From positions 124,001 through 188,000 of the forward strand of contig NZ_BLLG01000001.1 in assembly GCF_011766325.1 (NCBI RefSeq): a stretch of 64,000 nt of DNA. The letters are read 5' to 3'. The notes under the pieces were generated by a model. It saw only the letters and a list, made by a program, of their open reading frames with translations. It ran no database searches and was not told where the DNA came from. The DNA comes from Streptomyces pacificus. GTDB taxonomy: Bacteria > Actinomycetota > Actinomycetes > Streptomycetales > Streptomycetaceae. How positions within the stretch are numbered: the stretch's first letter is position 1; the number at the start of each line of letters is the position of its first letter. A program made the position numbers and the translations under genes. Shown here in pieces: positions 34,582-44,537 of the stretch.

Positions 34582-34737
34582 CTGCTGACCCGGAGAACTT
34601 TACCGGACCCTCGGTGATGCTCCTGACCATTTCCTCGCGCGTTCCGGCCTGTCGGATGGTCGTTTTTTCTCTTTGTTCAGTCAAAATGCGATTTGTCATG
34701 GCGAAAGAGAGCGGTGGATCTGCTGAAGGGGCGAGGG

Positions 34738-35967
34738 ATGACCGTTCCGGTGTTCGACGAGTACCAGCCGGCCGGAGACCCCGGCTGCCCCGGCTGCGCC
34801 CGGCGGAGGGAACGGGTCCGTGCCGTGCCGGTACGCGCCGGGGGCCACCCGGCCGCACCCGGCGTCCGTCGTGCTCTCGTCCTGGTCACCCTCGCCGGAG
34901 CGGTCCTGGGCGGCGGGGGCACGGGAGCGCTCGCCGCTTCCGGTGCGCGGCACTCCCCACCGTCCGCCCCGGAGGCGGCGGCACCGCGGGCCGCGCCGCC
35001 CGCGCCGCGGCCGGGCCGGGCGGACGCCCGCGCGCAGCAGGATCGGCCGCAGCGGTCGCGGACCTCAGCCGGGGCGCGGTCGCGGGCCGAACCCGCGGGG
35101 GCGGATCGCGCGGGAGGCGGCCCCGCAGGCGTGACGGACCGTGCCGCCGCGGAGGGCCCCCGGACCGGTGAGCCGGCCGGGGCCGCTCGCGAGCCGGACC
35201 CCGACCCGGCCACGTGGCAGGGCAGCCGGGAACCGCTGCACGGTGGACCCCCCGCCGGGCCCGCCGGAACCGCCGGCCTGCGCACCATGGCCCGATCCGA
35301 CATCATGAGCCGGGCGAAGCGCTGGGTGAACGCAAAGGTCCCGTACTCCATGAGCAGGTACTGGGCGGACGGCTACCGGCAGGACTGCTCGGGTTACGTC
35401 TCCATGGCCTGGCACCTTCCGGGCAACGAATGGACGGGCAGCCTGGCCCGGTTCGGAACGCGCATCGCACACCAGGATCTGCAGCCCGGCGACATCCTGC
35501 TCTTCCACAACGCGGACGATCCGTCGCAGGGCTCCCATGTGACGGTCTTCGGGGGCTGGGCGGACGACACGCACACGAAGTACGTCGCGTACGAGCAGAC
35601 CAGGCCGCACACCCGCCGACAGATCACGCCCCTGGCCTACTGGAGCAACTCCGGCCAGTACGAGGCCTACCGCTACAAGGCGCTCAAGGACGTGGGTCCG
35701 GGGGACGCGCGACTCACGGGAGACGGGGAAACCGGGTTCCCCGGCGCGGAGGTCTTCGGGCCCGGCGAGGACAACGCGTACGTCATGCAGCTCGGCGGAC
35801 TGCTGGCAGGGTACGGCTTCGACGTCGGCGGCACCGACGATCCGGGGTCGCGCTGGGGGGAGGGGCACCGGCAGGCCACCCGGGCGTTCCAGCACGCCCA
35901 GGGCTGGCGCGGCGCGGCGGCAGACGGCTACCCGGGCCCCGAGACCTGGCAGCGGCTCTTCTCATGA
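34738..35967 (+). CDS. NlpC/P60-like wall hydrolase with peptidoglycan-binding domain
   Basis: The 409-residue protein has an N-terminal CPGCARRRE knuckle, a membrane segment (about residues 43-66), a long Ala/Pro/Arg-rich linker, then an amidase-like domain with catalytic Cys in QDCSGYVSMAW, His in GSHVTVFGGW, and a C-terminal peptidoglycan-binding domain (from about residue 335, with ATRAFQHAQGW and DGYPGPETWQRLF). Such enzymes cut peptide cross-bridges in the cell wall. The ATG at 34738 is preferred over a TTG at 34693 because GGGGCGAGGG lies close before it. Confidence 0.85.
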   Translation: MTVPVFDEYQPAGDPGCPGCARRRERVRAVPVRAGGHPAAPGVRRALVLVTLAGAVLGGGGTGALAASGARHSPPSAPEAAAPRAAPPAPRPGRADARAQQDRPQRSRTSAGARSRAEPAGADRAGGGPAGVTDRAAAEGPRTGEPAGAAREPDPDPATWQGSREPLHGGPPAGPAGTAGLRTMARSDIMSRAKRWVNAKVPYSMSRYWADGYRQDCSGYVSMAWHLPGNEWTGSLARFGTRIAHQDLQPGDILLFHNADDPSQGSHVTVFGGWADDTHTKYVAYEQTRPHTRRQITPLAYWSNSGQYEAYRYKALKDVGPGDARLTGDGETGFPGAEVFGPGEDNAYVMQLGGLLAGYGFDVGGTDDPGSRWGEGHRQATRAFQHAQGWRGAAADGYPGPETWQRLFS

Positions 35968-36011
35968 CCCACCCGTCCGATGTGCACCGACCCCGCGAGG
36001 AGGCGACCGCG

Positions 36012-38204
36012 GTGAACCCGACAACCCCCTACTCCGAGGACCCACCGGGTCCTCCCCTGACGCTCGGCCGGCTGACCTCGGCCCCGGCGGCCATTCGCGG
36101 TGTGGGGCTCCCCGCCGCGGGCGTCACGGCCGCCGGCCCGCCCCTGCCCGCCGCCCCCGCCGGCCCACGGACCGATGTCGCGTCCGCCGCCGCACCCGAC
36201 GTGCCGGGCGCCGGCTCGGGGAACGCCGCCGACCCGCTCGGCGCCCATGGCGCTCCCGGCCCCGTCGACGGGTACGGCCTCCTCAACCCGGCCGGTGCTC
36301 CCGCCCGGGCCGGTACCGCCCGTCCCCTCGGTACCCCTGACGCACACGCCGCCGCCGACCGCCTCGCCGCGCCCACCCCGCCCGGCGCCGGTGAGGCGCA
36401 CGCTTCCCGGGCCGCGTACGACGGCACCGCACGCGGCGCGTCCACGGGGGCCGGACTGCCGGCCTCGGACCAGGAGACCCCCGTCGGCGGCGGGTCCGCC
36501 TCGGACTCCTGGGCGGACGGTGCTGCCCGGCCCGGCTCCACCGCGGCCGTTCGCGGCGCGGCCGGCGCCCCCACGGCAGGTGCCGCGGAGGCAGCACCCG
36601 TTCCGCCTGTTGCGCCCGTTTCCGCCGTTCCCGCCGCGCCCACCCCGCCCGCCGCGCCCACCCCGCCCGCCGCGCCCGAGGCGGGTCCCCCCTCGACGGG
36701 TGCCGGCGCGACGGGTCCCGGTCCGGCCGGTACCCCCCCGGACACCCCGTCCGGTACCGAAGGGACGGAAGGCTGGACGAAGAGCGGTGCGAGGGGCGGG
36801 ACGGAGCGGAGCGGTGTGCGCGACGGCGGGCCCGCGACCCAGCGCCTCGAGCGGCAGTTCAGCGGCGCGGGCGGTCGCCGGACGGTCGTCATCGGCACCG
36901 AGGCCACCGGGGCCATCCCCGTCCATCTGCTCTATCGCGACGCCGTCGCCTCCGCCGGAGCGGGCACCCAGGGCGCGGCGGAGAAGGCCGGTGCGGGCAG
37001 GCGGAAGGAGGCGGCCGAAGGCGCGGGCACCGCCCGCCCGCACAACGGAACATCCGTGCCGGCCGGCCCCGCGGGCGCCACCGGCCCCGCGTGGCTCAAG
37101 GACCGCCGGAGCGGCCCGGGTGCGGACAGCCCGGGCGCGGACGGGCCGGGCGGGGACGCCGACGGCGACGGCGGGCCTGACACCATCGCCATGCCCCCGG
37201 TGGCACTCCCCGTCGGGCGCGGCTCCACGCGGCGCACCGGCCGGCCCGGCCGGCGGGCCGCACCCCCGCCCGACCCCAGGCTGACGGAGCGGCCCGGCCC
37301 GGTTCTGCCCGGCTGGGCGGCTCTGCTCGCAGGGGCCCTCTCCCTTGTCGGCTGCGCGGCCGTGCTGCACTGGGCGGGAGCCTTCCCGCCCGAGGTGACC
37401 ACGTTCTTCGGACTGGGCGAACGGCCCTACGTCGGAATCGGGTTCGTGCACTGGGCGCTGCTCGCCGTGTCCCTCACCGTCGCCTTGTTCACGTTCGGCG
37501 GGCTGGCCCGCGGCAAGGCGGGTCATGCGTGGGTGCTGACGCTGTACGGGGAGTACCGCGGCACCGTCCGCCGCAGCGGTCTGCTGTGGGTGAGCCCGCT
37601 GCTGCTCCGCAGGCGGGTGGACGTACGGCTCCGGCACTGGCGCAGCGATCCCATGCCGTCGGTAGACGCCGACGGGACCGCGCTCGAAGCGGTCGTCCTC
37701 GTGGTGTGGCGGGTCAGGGACACGGCCAGGGCCGTACTCGGGCTCGCGGACCACGAGGCGTATCTGCGGGAGCAGGTGGAGGCCGCCCTGTCCCGTGTGT
37801 TCTCCCGGCTTCCCGCCGACGCCTCGGGCCCGCCCGCGGGCCGGGGCCGCTCACTCGACGTGCGTCCCGAGCTCCGCAATGCCGAGGCCGTCGGCGACGC
37901 CCTGACGAAGACGCTCGCGGCCGAGTGCGCCCCGGTCGGGATCGACGTCTTCTCGGCGCAGCCGACGCGGATCGGGTACGCGCCCGAGGTGGCCGCGGCC
38001 ATGCGCCGCCGCCGGGTGGCGGTCCTGGAGGCCGAGCGGCGCGTCACCATGCTCGGCTCGGTGGTCGACGCGGTGGACGACACGGTGCGGCGGCTGACGC
38101 TGCGGGGTCTGGTGGATTTCGACGACGATGAGCGCAAGGCCCTGGTCAGGGACCTGACGGTGGCGTTCTGCACGGCGAGGACGAGCGGCGCGGAGACTCC
38201 CTGA
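36012..38204 (+). CDS. SPFH/Band 7 protein with long disordered N terminus
   Basis: From the GTG at 36012 the product is 730 residues. The first ~430 are Pro/Ala/Gly/Thr-rich and disordered, followed by two membrane helices (about residues 435-460 and 475-495) and an SPFH domain with the VRRSGLLWVSPLL and VDVRLRHWRSDPMPSVDADG segments. Such proteins form membrane microdomain scaffolds. The GTG at 36012 has an AGGAGG site eight bases away. An upstream ATG at 35964 overlaps the previous stop and is an alternative; either way the gene is coupled to the wall hydrolase. Confidence 0.85.
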   Translation: MNPTTPYSEDPPGPPLTLGRLTSAPAAIRGVGLPAAGVTAAGPPLPAAPAGPRTDVASAAAPDVPGAGSGNAADPLGAHGAPGPVDGYGLLNPAGAPARAGTARPLGTPDAHAAADRLAAPTPPGAGEAHASRAAYDGTARGASTGAGLPASDQETPVGGGSASDSWADGAARPGSTAAVRGAAGAPTAGAAEAAPVPPVAPVSAVPAAPTPPAAPTPPAAPEAGPPSTGAGATGPGPAGTPPDTPSGTEGTEGWTKSGARGGTERSGVRDGGPATQRLERQFSGAGGRRTVVIGTEATGAIPVHLLYRDAVASAGAGTQGAAEKAGAGRRKEAAEGAGTARPHNGTSVPAGPAGATGPAWLKDRRSGPGADSPGADGPGGDADGDGGPDTIAMPPVALPVGRGSTRRTGRPGRRAAPPPDPRLTERPGPVLPGWAALLAGALSLVGCAAVLHWAGAFPPEVTTFFGLGERPYVGIGFVHWALLAVSLTVALFTFGGLARGKAGHAWVLTLYGEYRGTVRRSGLLWVSPLLLRRRVDVRLRHWRSDPMPSVDADGTALEAVVLVVWRVRDTARAVLGLADHEAYLREQVEAALSRVFSRLPADASGPPAGRGRSLDVRPELRNAEAVGDALTKTLAAECAPVGIDVFSAQPTRIGYAPEVAAAMRRRRVAVLEAERRVTMLGSVVDAVDDTVRRLTLRGLVDFDDDERKALVRDLTVAFCTARTSGAETP

Positions 38205-38267
38205 CGGGACCGGCCGTGTTCCTGCCGCTGTCACGGCCGGCGAGCTGGGCCGGGACCGGAAGCGGTC

Positions 38268-38299
38268 CGAGGGGCCCTCGCGACTGCGAGGGCCCCTCG
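38268..38299. terminator. 14-bp stem hairpin between SPFH gene and tRNA-Lys copy 2
   Basis: Arms 38268-38281 and 38286-38299 are perfect reverse complements around the loop GACT. It terminates the converging SPFH and tRNA-Lys transcripts. No T-tract follows. Confidence 0.8.
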
Positions 38300-38304
38300 G
38301 GAGG

Positions 38305-38381
38305 TGGTGCGCCGCCAGGGACTCGAACCCCGGACCCGCTGATTAAGAGTCAGCTGCTCTAACCAACTGAGCTAGCGGCGC
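38305..38381 (-). tRNA. tRNA-Lys(CUU), copy 2, with encoded CCA
   Basis: The tRNA body 38308-38381 is identical to copies 1 and 3. Unlike them, this copy is followed by an encoded CCA (38305-38307 reads TGG on the plus strand). Confidence 0.96.
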
Positions 38382-38512
38382 GGGCTGCCGTCTCCGCCGC
38401 TCTCGGCGGCTGACGACGAACGTCATCCTACCCGGTCCCAGGGGGTGCTCCCGACCCCCGGGCGGCCGGGAGCACATCGTCTCGCCGGTCCGGGGACTCC
38501 CGGCCGGGCCGG

Positions 38513-39271
38513 TCAGAGGGTCAGCGACAGCACCACCGGAGCCGCCCGGCGGTTCAGGGTGTCGGCCGCGGCGCGCAGCCGGTGGGCGTGCTCGATGGGG
38601 AGGGAGAGCGCCAGACAGCCCACGGCGGAACCGGCCGTCAGCGGTACCGCCGCGCAGACGGTGCCCACCGCGTACTCCTGGAGGTCGAGCACCGGGACCG
38701 TGGGCGGCTGGGCGTCCAGCTTCGAGAAGAGGATCTTCTCGTTGGTGATCGTCCTGGAGGTGAGCCGGGCGATCCTGTGGCGGGCGAGGTGGTCGCGGCG
38801 GCCGTTCTGGTCGAGCTGGGTCAGCAGGCACTTGCCGACCGCGCTGGCGTGCGCCGCCGAGCGGAAGTCGACCCACTCGTTGACCTTGGGGGTGCGGGGG
38901 CCGTCCGCGAACTGGGTGATCTTGACCTCGCCGTCGATATAGCGGCTGATGTAGACGGCCGCGCCGACCGAGTCGCGCAGCTCGCCGAGCGTGTCCTGGA
39001 GCTTGTGCTCCAGGGCCTCGCGCCGGCTCCCGCCGGAGGCCAGCAGGATCAGGGAGTCGCCGGTCACATACGCCCCGTCCGCCACCTGCTCCACATAGCC
39101 CTCGCGGCGGAGCATCAGCAGCAGGGGAGTGAGATGGCCGGTCGGCAGCCCGGTCTCGCGGGCTATCTGGACATCGGTCACTCCTCTGCCGTGCCGGGAG
39201 ATCGTCTCCAGGACACGCAGGGCGTACTGCACCGAGTGGAACGGCGCGGTCGGCTCGGGCTTCAGCGCCAC
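38513..39271 (-). CDS. IclR-family transcriptional regulator
   Basis: The 252-residue protein has an N-terminal winged helix-turn-helix (about residues 12-72, SVQYALRVLETISRHGRGVTD then IARETGLPTGHLTPLLLML) and an IclR effector domain with HASAVGKCLLTQLDQ, the family's effector-binding region. It is probably the regulator of the adjacent transport and catabolic genes. Full length; the start at 39271 fits the family. It is separated from the transporter operon by 166 bases and points the same way. Confidence 0.92.
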   Translation of the reverse strand: MALKPEPTAPFHSVQYALRVLETISRHGRGVTDVQIARETGLPTGHLTPLLLMLRREGYVEQVADGAYVTGDSLILLASGGSRREALEHKLQDTLGELRDSVGAAVYISRYIDGEVKITQFADGPRTPKVNEWVDFRSAAHASAVGKCLLTQLDQNGRRDHLARHRIARLTSRTITNEKILFSKLDAQPPTVPVLDLQEYAVGTVCAAVPLTAGSAVGCLALSLPIEHAHRLRAAADTLNRRAAPVVLSLTL

Positions 39272-39437
39272 GGTTTCCCCCTACCAGGTTGTGACCGCAA
39301 GCTTCCGTACCACGATAGCCGCCAAGGACCTTCCGGCGGGCAGCCGTTGGCGAGAAATGTGCGCGCCCCGGGCGCGGGGCCCGGGGCGCACGGCCTCGGC
39401 ACATGCCGGCGTCACCGATGATGCCCGGAATGAGAGG

Positions 39438-40205
39438 TCAGAGCACCGCGCCCAGGAACTCGCGGGTACGGGCGTTCTCGGGTTCGGAGAACATCTTCTC
39501 CGGGGGCCCGGACTCGATGACCTTCCCTGCGTCGAACATCAGGACCTCGTCGGAGATGTCCCGGGCGAAGTTCATCTCGTGCGTCACGCAGAGCATGGTG
39601 ATGTCGGTGGTGCGGGCGATGTCCCGGAGGACGTCGAGCACCCCCGCGACCAGCTCCGGGTCGAGCGCCGACGTCACCTCGTCCAGCAGCAGCACCCGCG
39701 GCCGCATCGCGAGCGCCCGGGCGATGGCCACCCGCTGCTGCTGGCCGCCCGACAGCTGGGAGGGCCGCGCGCCGGCACGGTCGGCGAGGCCGACCAGGTC
39801 CAGCAGCCCGCGGGCACGCTCCTCCGCCTCGTCCCCGGAGAGCCCGAGCACCCGCACCGGGGCCTCGGTGATGTTGCGCAGCACGGTCATGTTGGGGAAG
39901 AGGTTGAACTGCTGGAAGACCATGCCGATCCTCTTGCGGACCTCTCTTCGCTGCCGCTCGTCGGCCGGGAACAGCCGGCCCCCGTCGACGTCGATGGTGC
40001 CCGAGTCGGGCATCGTCAGCGTCATCAGCAGGCGCAGGATGGTCGTCTTCCCGGACCCGGAGGGCCCGATCAGCGTGACGTGCTTGCCCGGGCGGACCGA
40101 GAAGCACAGGTCGTCCAGGACGGTGTTGTCCCCGAAGCGCTTGGTGACGTTGGTGAAGCGGATGAGTTCGTCGTTCGGCACGGTGTGGCCGGTGTCAGCG
40201 GGCAA
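39438..40205 (-). CDS. ehuA: Ehu-type ABC transporter ATP-binding protein
   Basis: The 255-residue ATPase has Walker [11 protein letters not shown]-loop [10 protein letters not shown], signature LSGGQQQR, Walker [13 protein letters not shown] and switch H in VTHEM, as in polar-amino-acid uptake ATPases. It belongs with the ectoine/hydroxyectoine (Ehu) type importer encoded by the four genes 42391-39438. A TTG start at 40205 is preceded by GGAG at the right distance and overlaps the permease gene end. The cluster's solute-binding protein suggests a compatible solute or a related polar carboxylate as cargo. Confidence 0.9.
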   Translation of the reverse strand: MPADTGHTVPNDELIRFTNVTKRFGDNTVLDDLCFSVRPGKHVTLIGPSGSGKTTILRLLMTLTMPDSGTIDVDGGRLFPADERQRREVRKRIGMVFQQFNLFPNMTVLRNITEAPVRVLGLSGDEAEERARGLLDLVGLADRAGARPSQLSGGQQQRVAIARALAMRPRVLLLDEVTSALDPELVAGVLDVLRDIARTTDITMLCVTHEMNFARDISDEVLMFDAGKVIESGPPEKMFSEPENARTREFLGAVL

Positions 40206-40845
40206 GGCGGCGCTCCAGGGTCCGTACGAGCAGGGATGCCGGATAGGCGATGAGGATGAAGGCGATGCCGACGACCGTCAGCGGCTCCGTGTACTGGAAG
40301 GTCGCCGCGCTCTCCAGCCGGGACTGCTGGAGCATCTCCAGCACGCCGATACCGGCCAGCAGCGGGGTGTCCTTGAGCATCGCGATGACGTAGTTGCCGA
40401 GGGCGGGCGCGATCCGGCGGACCGCCTGCGGCAGGATCACGGCGGTCCAGGTCCGGTGGGCGGGCAGGCTCAGCGCCGTCGCCGCCTCCCACTGCCCGGC
40501 CGGCACGGCGTCGATGCCGGCCCGGTAGACCTGCGCGGTGTAGGTCGAGTAGTGCAGCCCGATCGCGAGCGTGCCGGTGGCGAGGGCGGAGAACTGCACC
40601 CCCCACTCCGGCAGGACGAAGAACAGGAAGAACAGCTGCACCAGCAGCGGGGTGTTCCGGATGAACTCGGTGACGAGCCCCACGGGCCAGCGCACGAAGC
40701 GCGACTCGGAGCGCAGCGCCAGTGCCCAGACCAGGCCGAGCGTGAAGGACAGCAGCGAGCCGAGTACCAGGATCTGCAGCGTGACGAGCACGCCGTCCCA
40801 GAAGCGCGGCATGAAGTCCGCGACCGCGGACCAGTCCCAGGTCAC
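40195..40845 (-). CDS. ehuD: Ehu-type ABC transporter permease
   Basis: The 216-residue membrane protein has about five hydrophobic helices and the EAA-like loop ([21 protein letters not shown]) of amino-acid permeases of the HisMQ type. The GTG start overlaps the ehuC stop by four bases (GTGA), so the genes are translationally coupled. With ehuC it forms the membrane channel. Confidence 0.9.
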   Translation of the reverse strand: MTWDWSAVADFMPRFWDGVLVTLQILVLGSLLSFTLGLVWALALRSESRFVRWPVGLVTEFIRNTPLLVQLFFLFFVLPEWGVQFSALATGTLAIGLHYSTYTAQVYRAGIDAVPAGQWEAATALSLPAHRTWTAVILPQAVRRIAPALGNYVIAMLKDTPLLAGIGVLEMLQQSRLESAATFQYTEPLTVVGIAFILIAYPASLLVRTLERRLAR

Positions 40846-41501
40846 TTGACCGCCACCCCCAGGTTCGCCTTGGTCTTCCGTTCCAGCGCCTTCATCGAGC
40901 GGGTGATGAGGAACGCGAGCACGAAGTAGATCACCAGTGTGACGGTGTAGATCTGGGCGGTCTCCTGGGTGGCCAGCCGCACCAGGTAGGCCGCGAACGA
41001 CACGTCGCCCACACCCAGCAGCGACACCAGCGCCGTGCCCTTGAGCAGTTCGACCGCCAGGTTGCCGAAGGACGGGATCATCTCCGGCACGGCCTGCGGC
41101 AGCATGATCAGCCGCATCCGCTGCCAGGGGGTGAAGCTGAGCGCGACACCGGCCTCCTGCTGGGCCGGCGCGACGGCGTTCAGCGCGCCGCGCACGATCT
41201 CCGCGCCGTACGCGCCGTAGGACAGGCCGAGCGCGAGCACTGCCGCCCACATGGGCACCAGCTGCCAGCCCAGCAGCGGTGGCAGGACGAAGAACAGCCA
41301 GAACATCAGCACCAGCGCCGACGTCCCGCGGAACACCTCGGTGTAGAAGGCCGCGGCGAAGCGGACGGCCTTCGAACGGTGCGTTCTGGCCATGCCGACG
41401 CCGAACGCCACGGCGGTGGCCAGCGCGGCGCTGTAGAGGGTGAGCTGGACGGTGATCCAGATGCCCGGGAGTACCCAGTTCTGCCAGAGTCCGGACGTCA
41501 T
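40842..41501 (-). CDS. ehuC: Ehu-type ABC transporter permease
   Basis: The 219-residue membrane protein has about five helices and the EAA loop ([22 protein letters not shown]). The ATG at 41501 overlaps the ehuB stop by four bases (ATGA). A slightly longer GTG start (41507) exists but lacks this coupling. It pairs with ehuD. Confidence 0.9.
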   Translation of the reverse strand: MTSGLWQNWVLPGIWITVQLTLYSAALATAVAFGVGMARTHRSKAVRFAAAFYTEVFRGTSALVLMFWLFFVLPPLLGWQLVPMWAAVLALGLSYGAYGAEIVRGALNAVAPAQQEAGVALSFTPWQRMRLIMLPQAVPEMIPSFGNLAVELLKGTALVSLLGVGDVSFAAYLVRLATQETAQIYTVTLVIYFVLAFLITRSMKALERKTKANLGVAVK

Positions 41502-42391
41502 CGGCACAGCTCCTTCGCCGTGAGCTCGGTCATCTCGGCCTCCGTGAAGCCGAACCGGCTCAGGATGCGGAAGAGCTCGCCGCTCCGCTTCATCTTGTGG
41601 ATCTCGGCGTTGAAGGCGTCCCGCAGTTCGGCGTCCGTCTTCCGGAAGGCGAACCCGCCGCCGTCGATCTTCTCCTTGCCGTCGACGATCGCCGCGAACG
41701 GCTTGGTGGCCTCGGCTTTCCGGCTCTTGCGCACCACCTGCCGGGTGGTGAGCGCGGTCCCGGCGAAGACGTCCACGCGCCCGGACTCGACGGCGTTGAG
41801 TCCGGCCACCTGGTCCTGGAGGATGACGATGTCCTTCTCGGGGTATCCGGCCGCCACGGCGTAGCCGATCTCGGCGTAACCGGTTCCCGTGGCGAACCTC
41901 GCCTTGGTCCGCACCACGTCCCGGTAGTCGTGCAGCTCCTTCGGATTGCCCTTGGCCACGATGAAGGCGTCGAGCATCTGGTACTCGGGATCGGAGAAGA
42001 GGACCTGTGCGCAGCGTTCCCTGTTGATGTACATCCCGGCGGAAACGACGTCGAACTGCTGCGAGTTGAGGCCGGGTATCAGGGAGGCGAAGTCGGTCGC
42101 CACGGGCTGCACGTTCGCCACCCCGAGCCGCTGGAAGACCACCTTGGCGAGCTCCGGGGCCTCTCCGGTGAACTCGCCCTGCTCGTCGATGTAGCCGTAC
42201 GGCACCTCGCCCGCGATGCCGAGCCGCACCGTGCCCTGGGATCTCAGCCGGGCCAGCCCGTCGCCGGAGGGGACCCGTGCGCAGCCCGCCGCTCCGGCGG
42301 CGCCGGCCGCACCGAGCGCGCCGGCGGTCCCCAGCAGCAGACTTCGTCTGCGTACCGCGTGTCTGGTCTCTGGTGCCGTGTCTGGAGCCAT
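41498..42391 (-). CDS. ehuB: Ehu-type substrate-binding lipoprotein
   Basis: The 297-residue protein has a twin-arginine-type RRRSLLL segment, a hydrophobic core and a lipobox ending AAGC (C37), then a solute-binding domain that matches the ectoine-binding EhuB pattern (VRLGIAGEVPYGYIDEQG and DVVSAGMYINRERC). It captures the solute outside the membrane. The ATG at 42391 begins 42 bases from the divergent DUF3830 gene. Other proteins needed to degrade ectoine (deacetylase, hydrolase) are not in the window, so ectoine itself is not certain. Confidence 0.88.
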   Translation of the reverse strand: MAPDTAPETRHAVRRRSLLLGTAGALGAAGAAGAAGCARVPSGDGLARLRSQGTVRLGIAGEVPYGYIDEQGEFTGEAPELAKVVFQRLGVANVQPVATDFASLIPGLNSQQFDVVSAGMYINRERCAQVLFSDPEYQMLDAFIVAKGNPKELHDYRDVVRTKARFATGTGYAEIGYAVAAGYPEKDIVILQDQVAGLNAVESGRVDVFAGTALTTRQVVRKSRKAEATKPFAAIVDGKEKIDGGGFAFRKTDAELRDAFNAEIHKMKRSGELFRILSRFGFTEAEMTELTAKELCR

Positions 42392-42433
42392 GGCGGCGCG
42401 GCTACCCGGGCTCAGGCGGGGTATGCCTGGGCA

Positions 42434-42925
42434 ATGGCCGATCGATTCATCGAAGTCTCCCTCACCCGGCGCAAAGTGCGCTGCACCGCACGGCTCCTGG
42501 ACGACCGGGCGCCCCTGACCTGCCAGGCCGTATGGGACGCGCTGCCGCTCGGGGGCGACGTCTACCACGCCAAGTACGCACGCAACGAGATCTACGCCCT
42601 GTTCCCCGCGTTCGCCGACCGGGAGCCACCGCTGGAGAACCCGACGGTGACACCGATCCCGGGCGACCTGTGCTATTTCACCTTCAGCGGCACCGAACTG
42701 GGGACGGCGGCGTACGGGTACGACCGGGACCTGTCCCGGCCGGTGACCGTGGACCTCGCACTCTTCTACGAACGCAACAACCTGCTGCTCAACGGCGACA
42801 CGGGCTGGGTACCGGGCATCGTGTGGGGCCAGGTGGTCGACGGCCTCGACCGGATGGCCGGCGCCTGCCAGGACCTGTGGCGCGCGGGCGCGCTCGGCGA
42901 GGCGCTGTCGTTCCGGCGGGTGTGA
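42434..42925 (+). CDS. DUF3830 (cyclophilin-like) protein
   Basis: The 163-residue protein matches DUF3830, a small cyclophilin-like beta-barrel protein recurrent in ABC-importer and catabolic clusters, with FIEVSLTRRKVRCTARLL at the N terminus and NNLLLNGDTGWVPG near the end. Its role is unknown. The start ATG at 42434 is 42 bases from the divergent ehuB start, so both may share one promoter region. Confidence 0.87.
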   Translation: MADRFIEVSLTRRKVRCTARLLDDRAPLTCQAVWDALPLGGDVYHAKYARNEIYALFPAFADREPPLENPTVTPIPGDLCYFTFSGTELGTAAYGYDRDLSRPVTVDLALFYERNNLLLNGDTGWVPGIVWGQVVDGLDRMAGACQDLWRAGALGEALSFRRV

Positions 42926-43085
42926 CCCGGAGGGGCCCGTGCCCAGCGCTCGTACGGGTCGGCTGCCGGAGTGCCTGTTCCGGCACACGGGGCTGGGGGC
43001 CGTTCGACGGCACCGGGGCATCGGCTCCGGCTCCGGCTCCGGCTCCGGCCCCGGAGCCGGGGTCCGCCTGCCGTCCGGCGGCTCG

Positions 43086-44537
43086 TCACCCGGTGGACGG
43101 CGGCGGTACGGCCGCCGCGCCCGACACATAGAGCGCGTGCGCCGCGCGCAGCACCAGGGCGTCCGCGTGGCGGGGGCCGACCAGCTGGACCCCCACCGGC
43201 AGACCGTCCTCATCCACCCCGCACGGCACCGTCGCCGCCGGCTGCTGGGTGAGGTTGAACGGGTAGGTGAACGGGGTCCAGCCCGTCCAGCGGCGATGCG
43301 CCGAGCCCCCCGGCACCTCCGCGCCCGCCTCGAAGGCGGTGACCGGCAGCGTCGGTGTGACCAGCAGGTCGTACCCGGTGTGGAACCTTCCCAGCCGGCG
43401 TCCGAGGTCCATCCGGGCGTCGACGGCGGCGAGGTAGTCGAGTGCCGAGGCGCGCTCCCCCTCGGCGCAGACCTCCCGCAGCCCCGGGTCCAGCAGCTCC
43501 CGCTGCTCCCCGCCGAAGTGCTGCACCAGGCGTGCCGCCCCGGTGAACCACAGGGTGTGGAAGGTGTCCACCGGGTCGGCGATGTCCGGATCGGCCTCTT
43601 CGATGTACGCGCCCAGCCCGGCCAGCCGGCCCACCGCGGCGCGCACCGCGGACGCCACCGCAGGACGGACCGCCACCTGGCCGCCGAAGGACGGGGAGAA
43701 CGCGATCCGCAGCCCCTTGACCCCCTCCGCCAGGCCGTCGGCCGCGGGCGGTGCGGGCGCCGCCTGCGACCAGTCCCGCCAGTCCGGGCCGCTGACCGCG
43801 TCCAGCAGCAGGGCCGCGTCGGCGGCGTCCCGGGCCATCGGCCCGGCGTGCGCCAGTGTGCCGAAGGGGCTCGACGGATAGAGCGGGATCCGGCCGTACG
43901 TCGGCTTCAGCCCGAAGATCCCGCAGAACGACGCGGGGATGCGCACCGAGCCCCCACCGTCGGTCCCGATCGACAGCGGGGCCGCACCCAGTGCCACCGC
44001 CGCCGCGCTCCCGCCGCTGGACCCGCCCGCCGTGCGGGAGGGGTCGTACGGATTGCGGGTCACCCCGGTCAGCGGGGAGTCCGTGACGCCCTTCCAGCCG
44101 AACTCCGGGGTCGTCGTCTTGCCGACGAGCACCGCGCCCTGCTCCCGCAGCCTCGCCACGGCCGGGGCGTCCTCGTCCCAGGCGGAGGCGTCCGGACGGA
44201 CCGCCCGTGAGCCCCGCAGCGTCGGCCCTCCGGCCTGCAGGAAGATGTCCTTGACCGTGACGGGCACGCCGTCGAGCGGTCCGAGCGGCTCCTTTCTGCG
44301 GCGGCGCTCGGTGGCCGCCGCAGCCTGCTCGAGCGCCTGCTCGCCGTCGATCCGGACGAACGCGTTGGTCAGGCGCTGCGCCGCCTCGGCCCGGTCGAGG
44401 ACCGCGCGGACCGCCTCCAGCGGGGAGAAGTCGCCGCGCCGGTAGCCGGCGATGAGGCGGCGTGCGGTCAGGGCGCTCAGGTCGTTCGGCTCAGGAGCCA
44501 TGGGAGTCAGGGGGGTCATGGGAGTCTTGGGAGTCAT
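43086..44537 (-). CDS. Amidase signature enzyme
   Basis: The protein (about 483 residues) has the amidase signature triad: Lys in [11 protein letters not shown], the cis-Ser and nucleophile in [15 protein letters not shown] and [19 protein letters not shown]. It hydrolyses carboxamides; the substrate is unknown. The N terminus reads a 9-15 base tandem repeat (TPK/TPL/TPM) that overlaps the end of the preceding dehydrogenase gene. The start is uncertain among ATGs at 44537, 44519 and 44501 and a GTG at 44555. Confidence 0.9.
   Translation of the reverse strand: MTPKTPMTPLTPMAPEPNDLSALTARRLIAGYRRGDFSPLEAVRAVLDRAEAAQRLTNAFVRIDGEQALEQAAAATERRRRKEPLGPLDGVPVTVKDIFLQAGGPTLRGSRAVRPDASAWDEDAPAVARLREQGAVLVGKTTTPEFGWKGVTDSPLTGVTRNPYDPSRTAGGSSGGSAAAVALGAAPLSIGTDGGGSVRIPASFCGIFGLKPTYGRIPLYPSSPFGTLAHAGPMARDAADAALLLDAVSGPDWRDWSQAAPAPPAADGLAEGVKGLRIAFSPSFGGQVAVRPAVASAVRAAVGRLAGLGAYIEEADPDIADPVDTFHTLWFTGAARLVQHFGGEQRELLDPGLREVCAEGERASALDYLAAVDARMDLGRRLGRFHTGYDLLVTPTLPVTAFEAGAEVPGGSAHRRWTGWTPFTYPFNLTQQPAATVPCGVDEDGLPVGVQLVGPRHADALVLRAAHALYVSGAAAVPPPSTG

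Noticed and set aside
35214..35963. Extension of the SPFH protein into the wall-hydrolase gene
   Set aside because: The frame is open but overlaps the hydrolase catalytic domain, and the AGGAGG-preceded GTG lies at 36012.
40195..40205. GTG at 40181 as ehuA start
   Set aside because: It lacks a ribosome site; the TTG at 40205 has GGAG at the right spacing.
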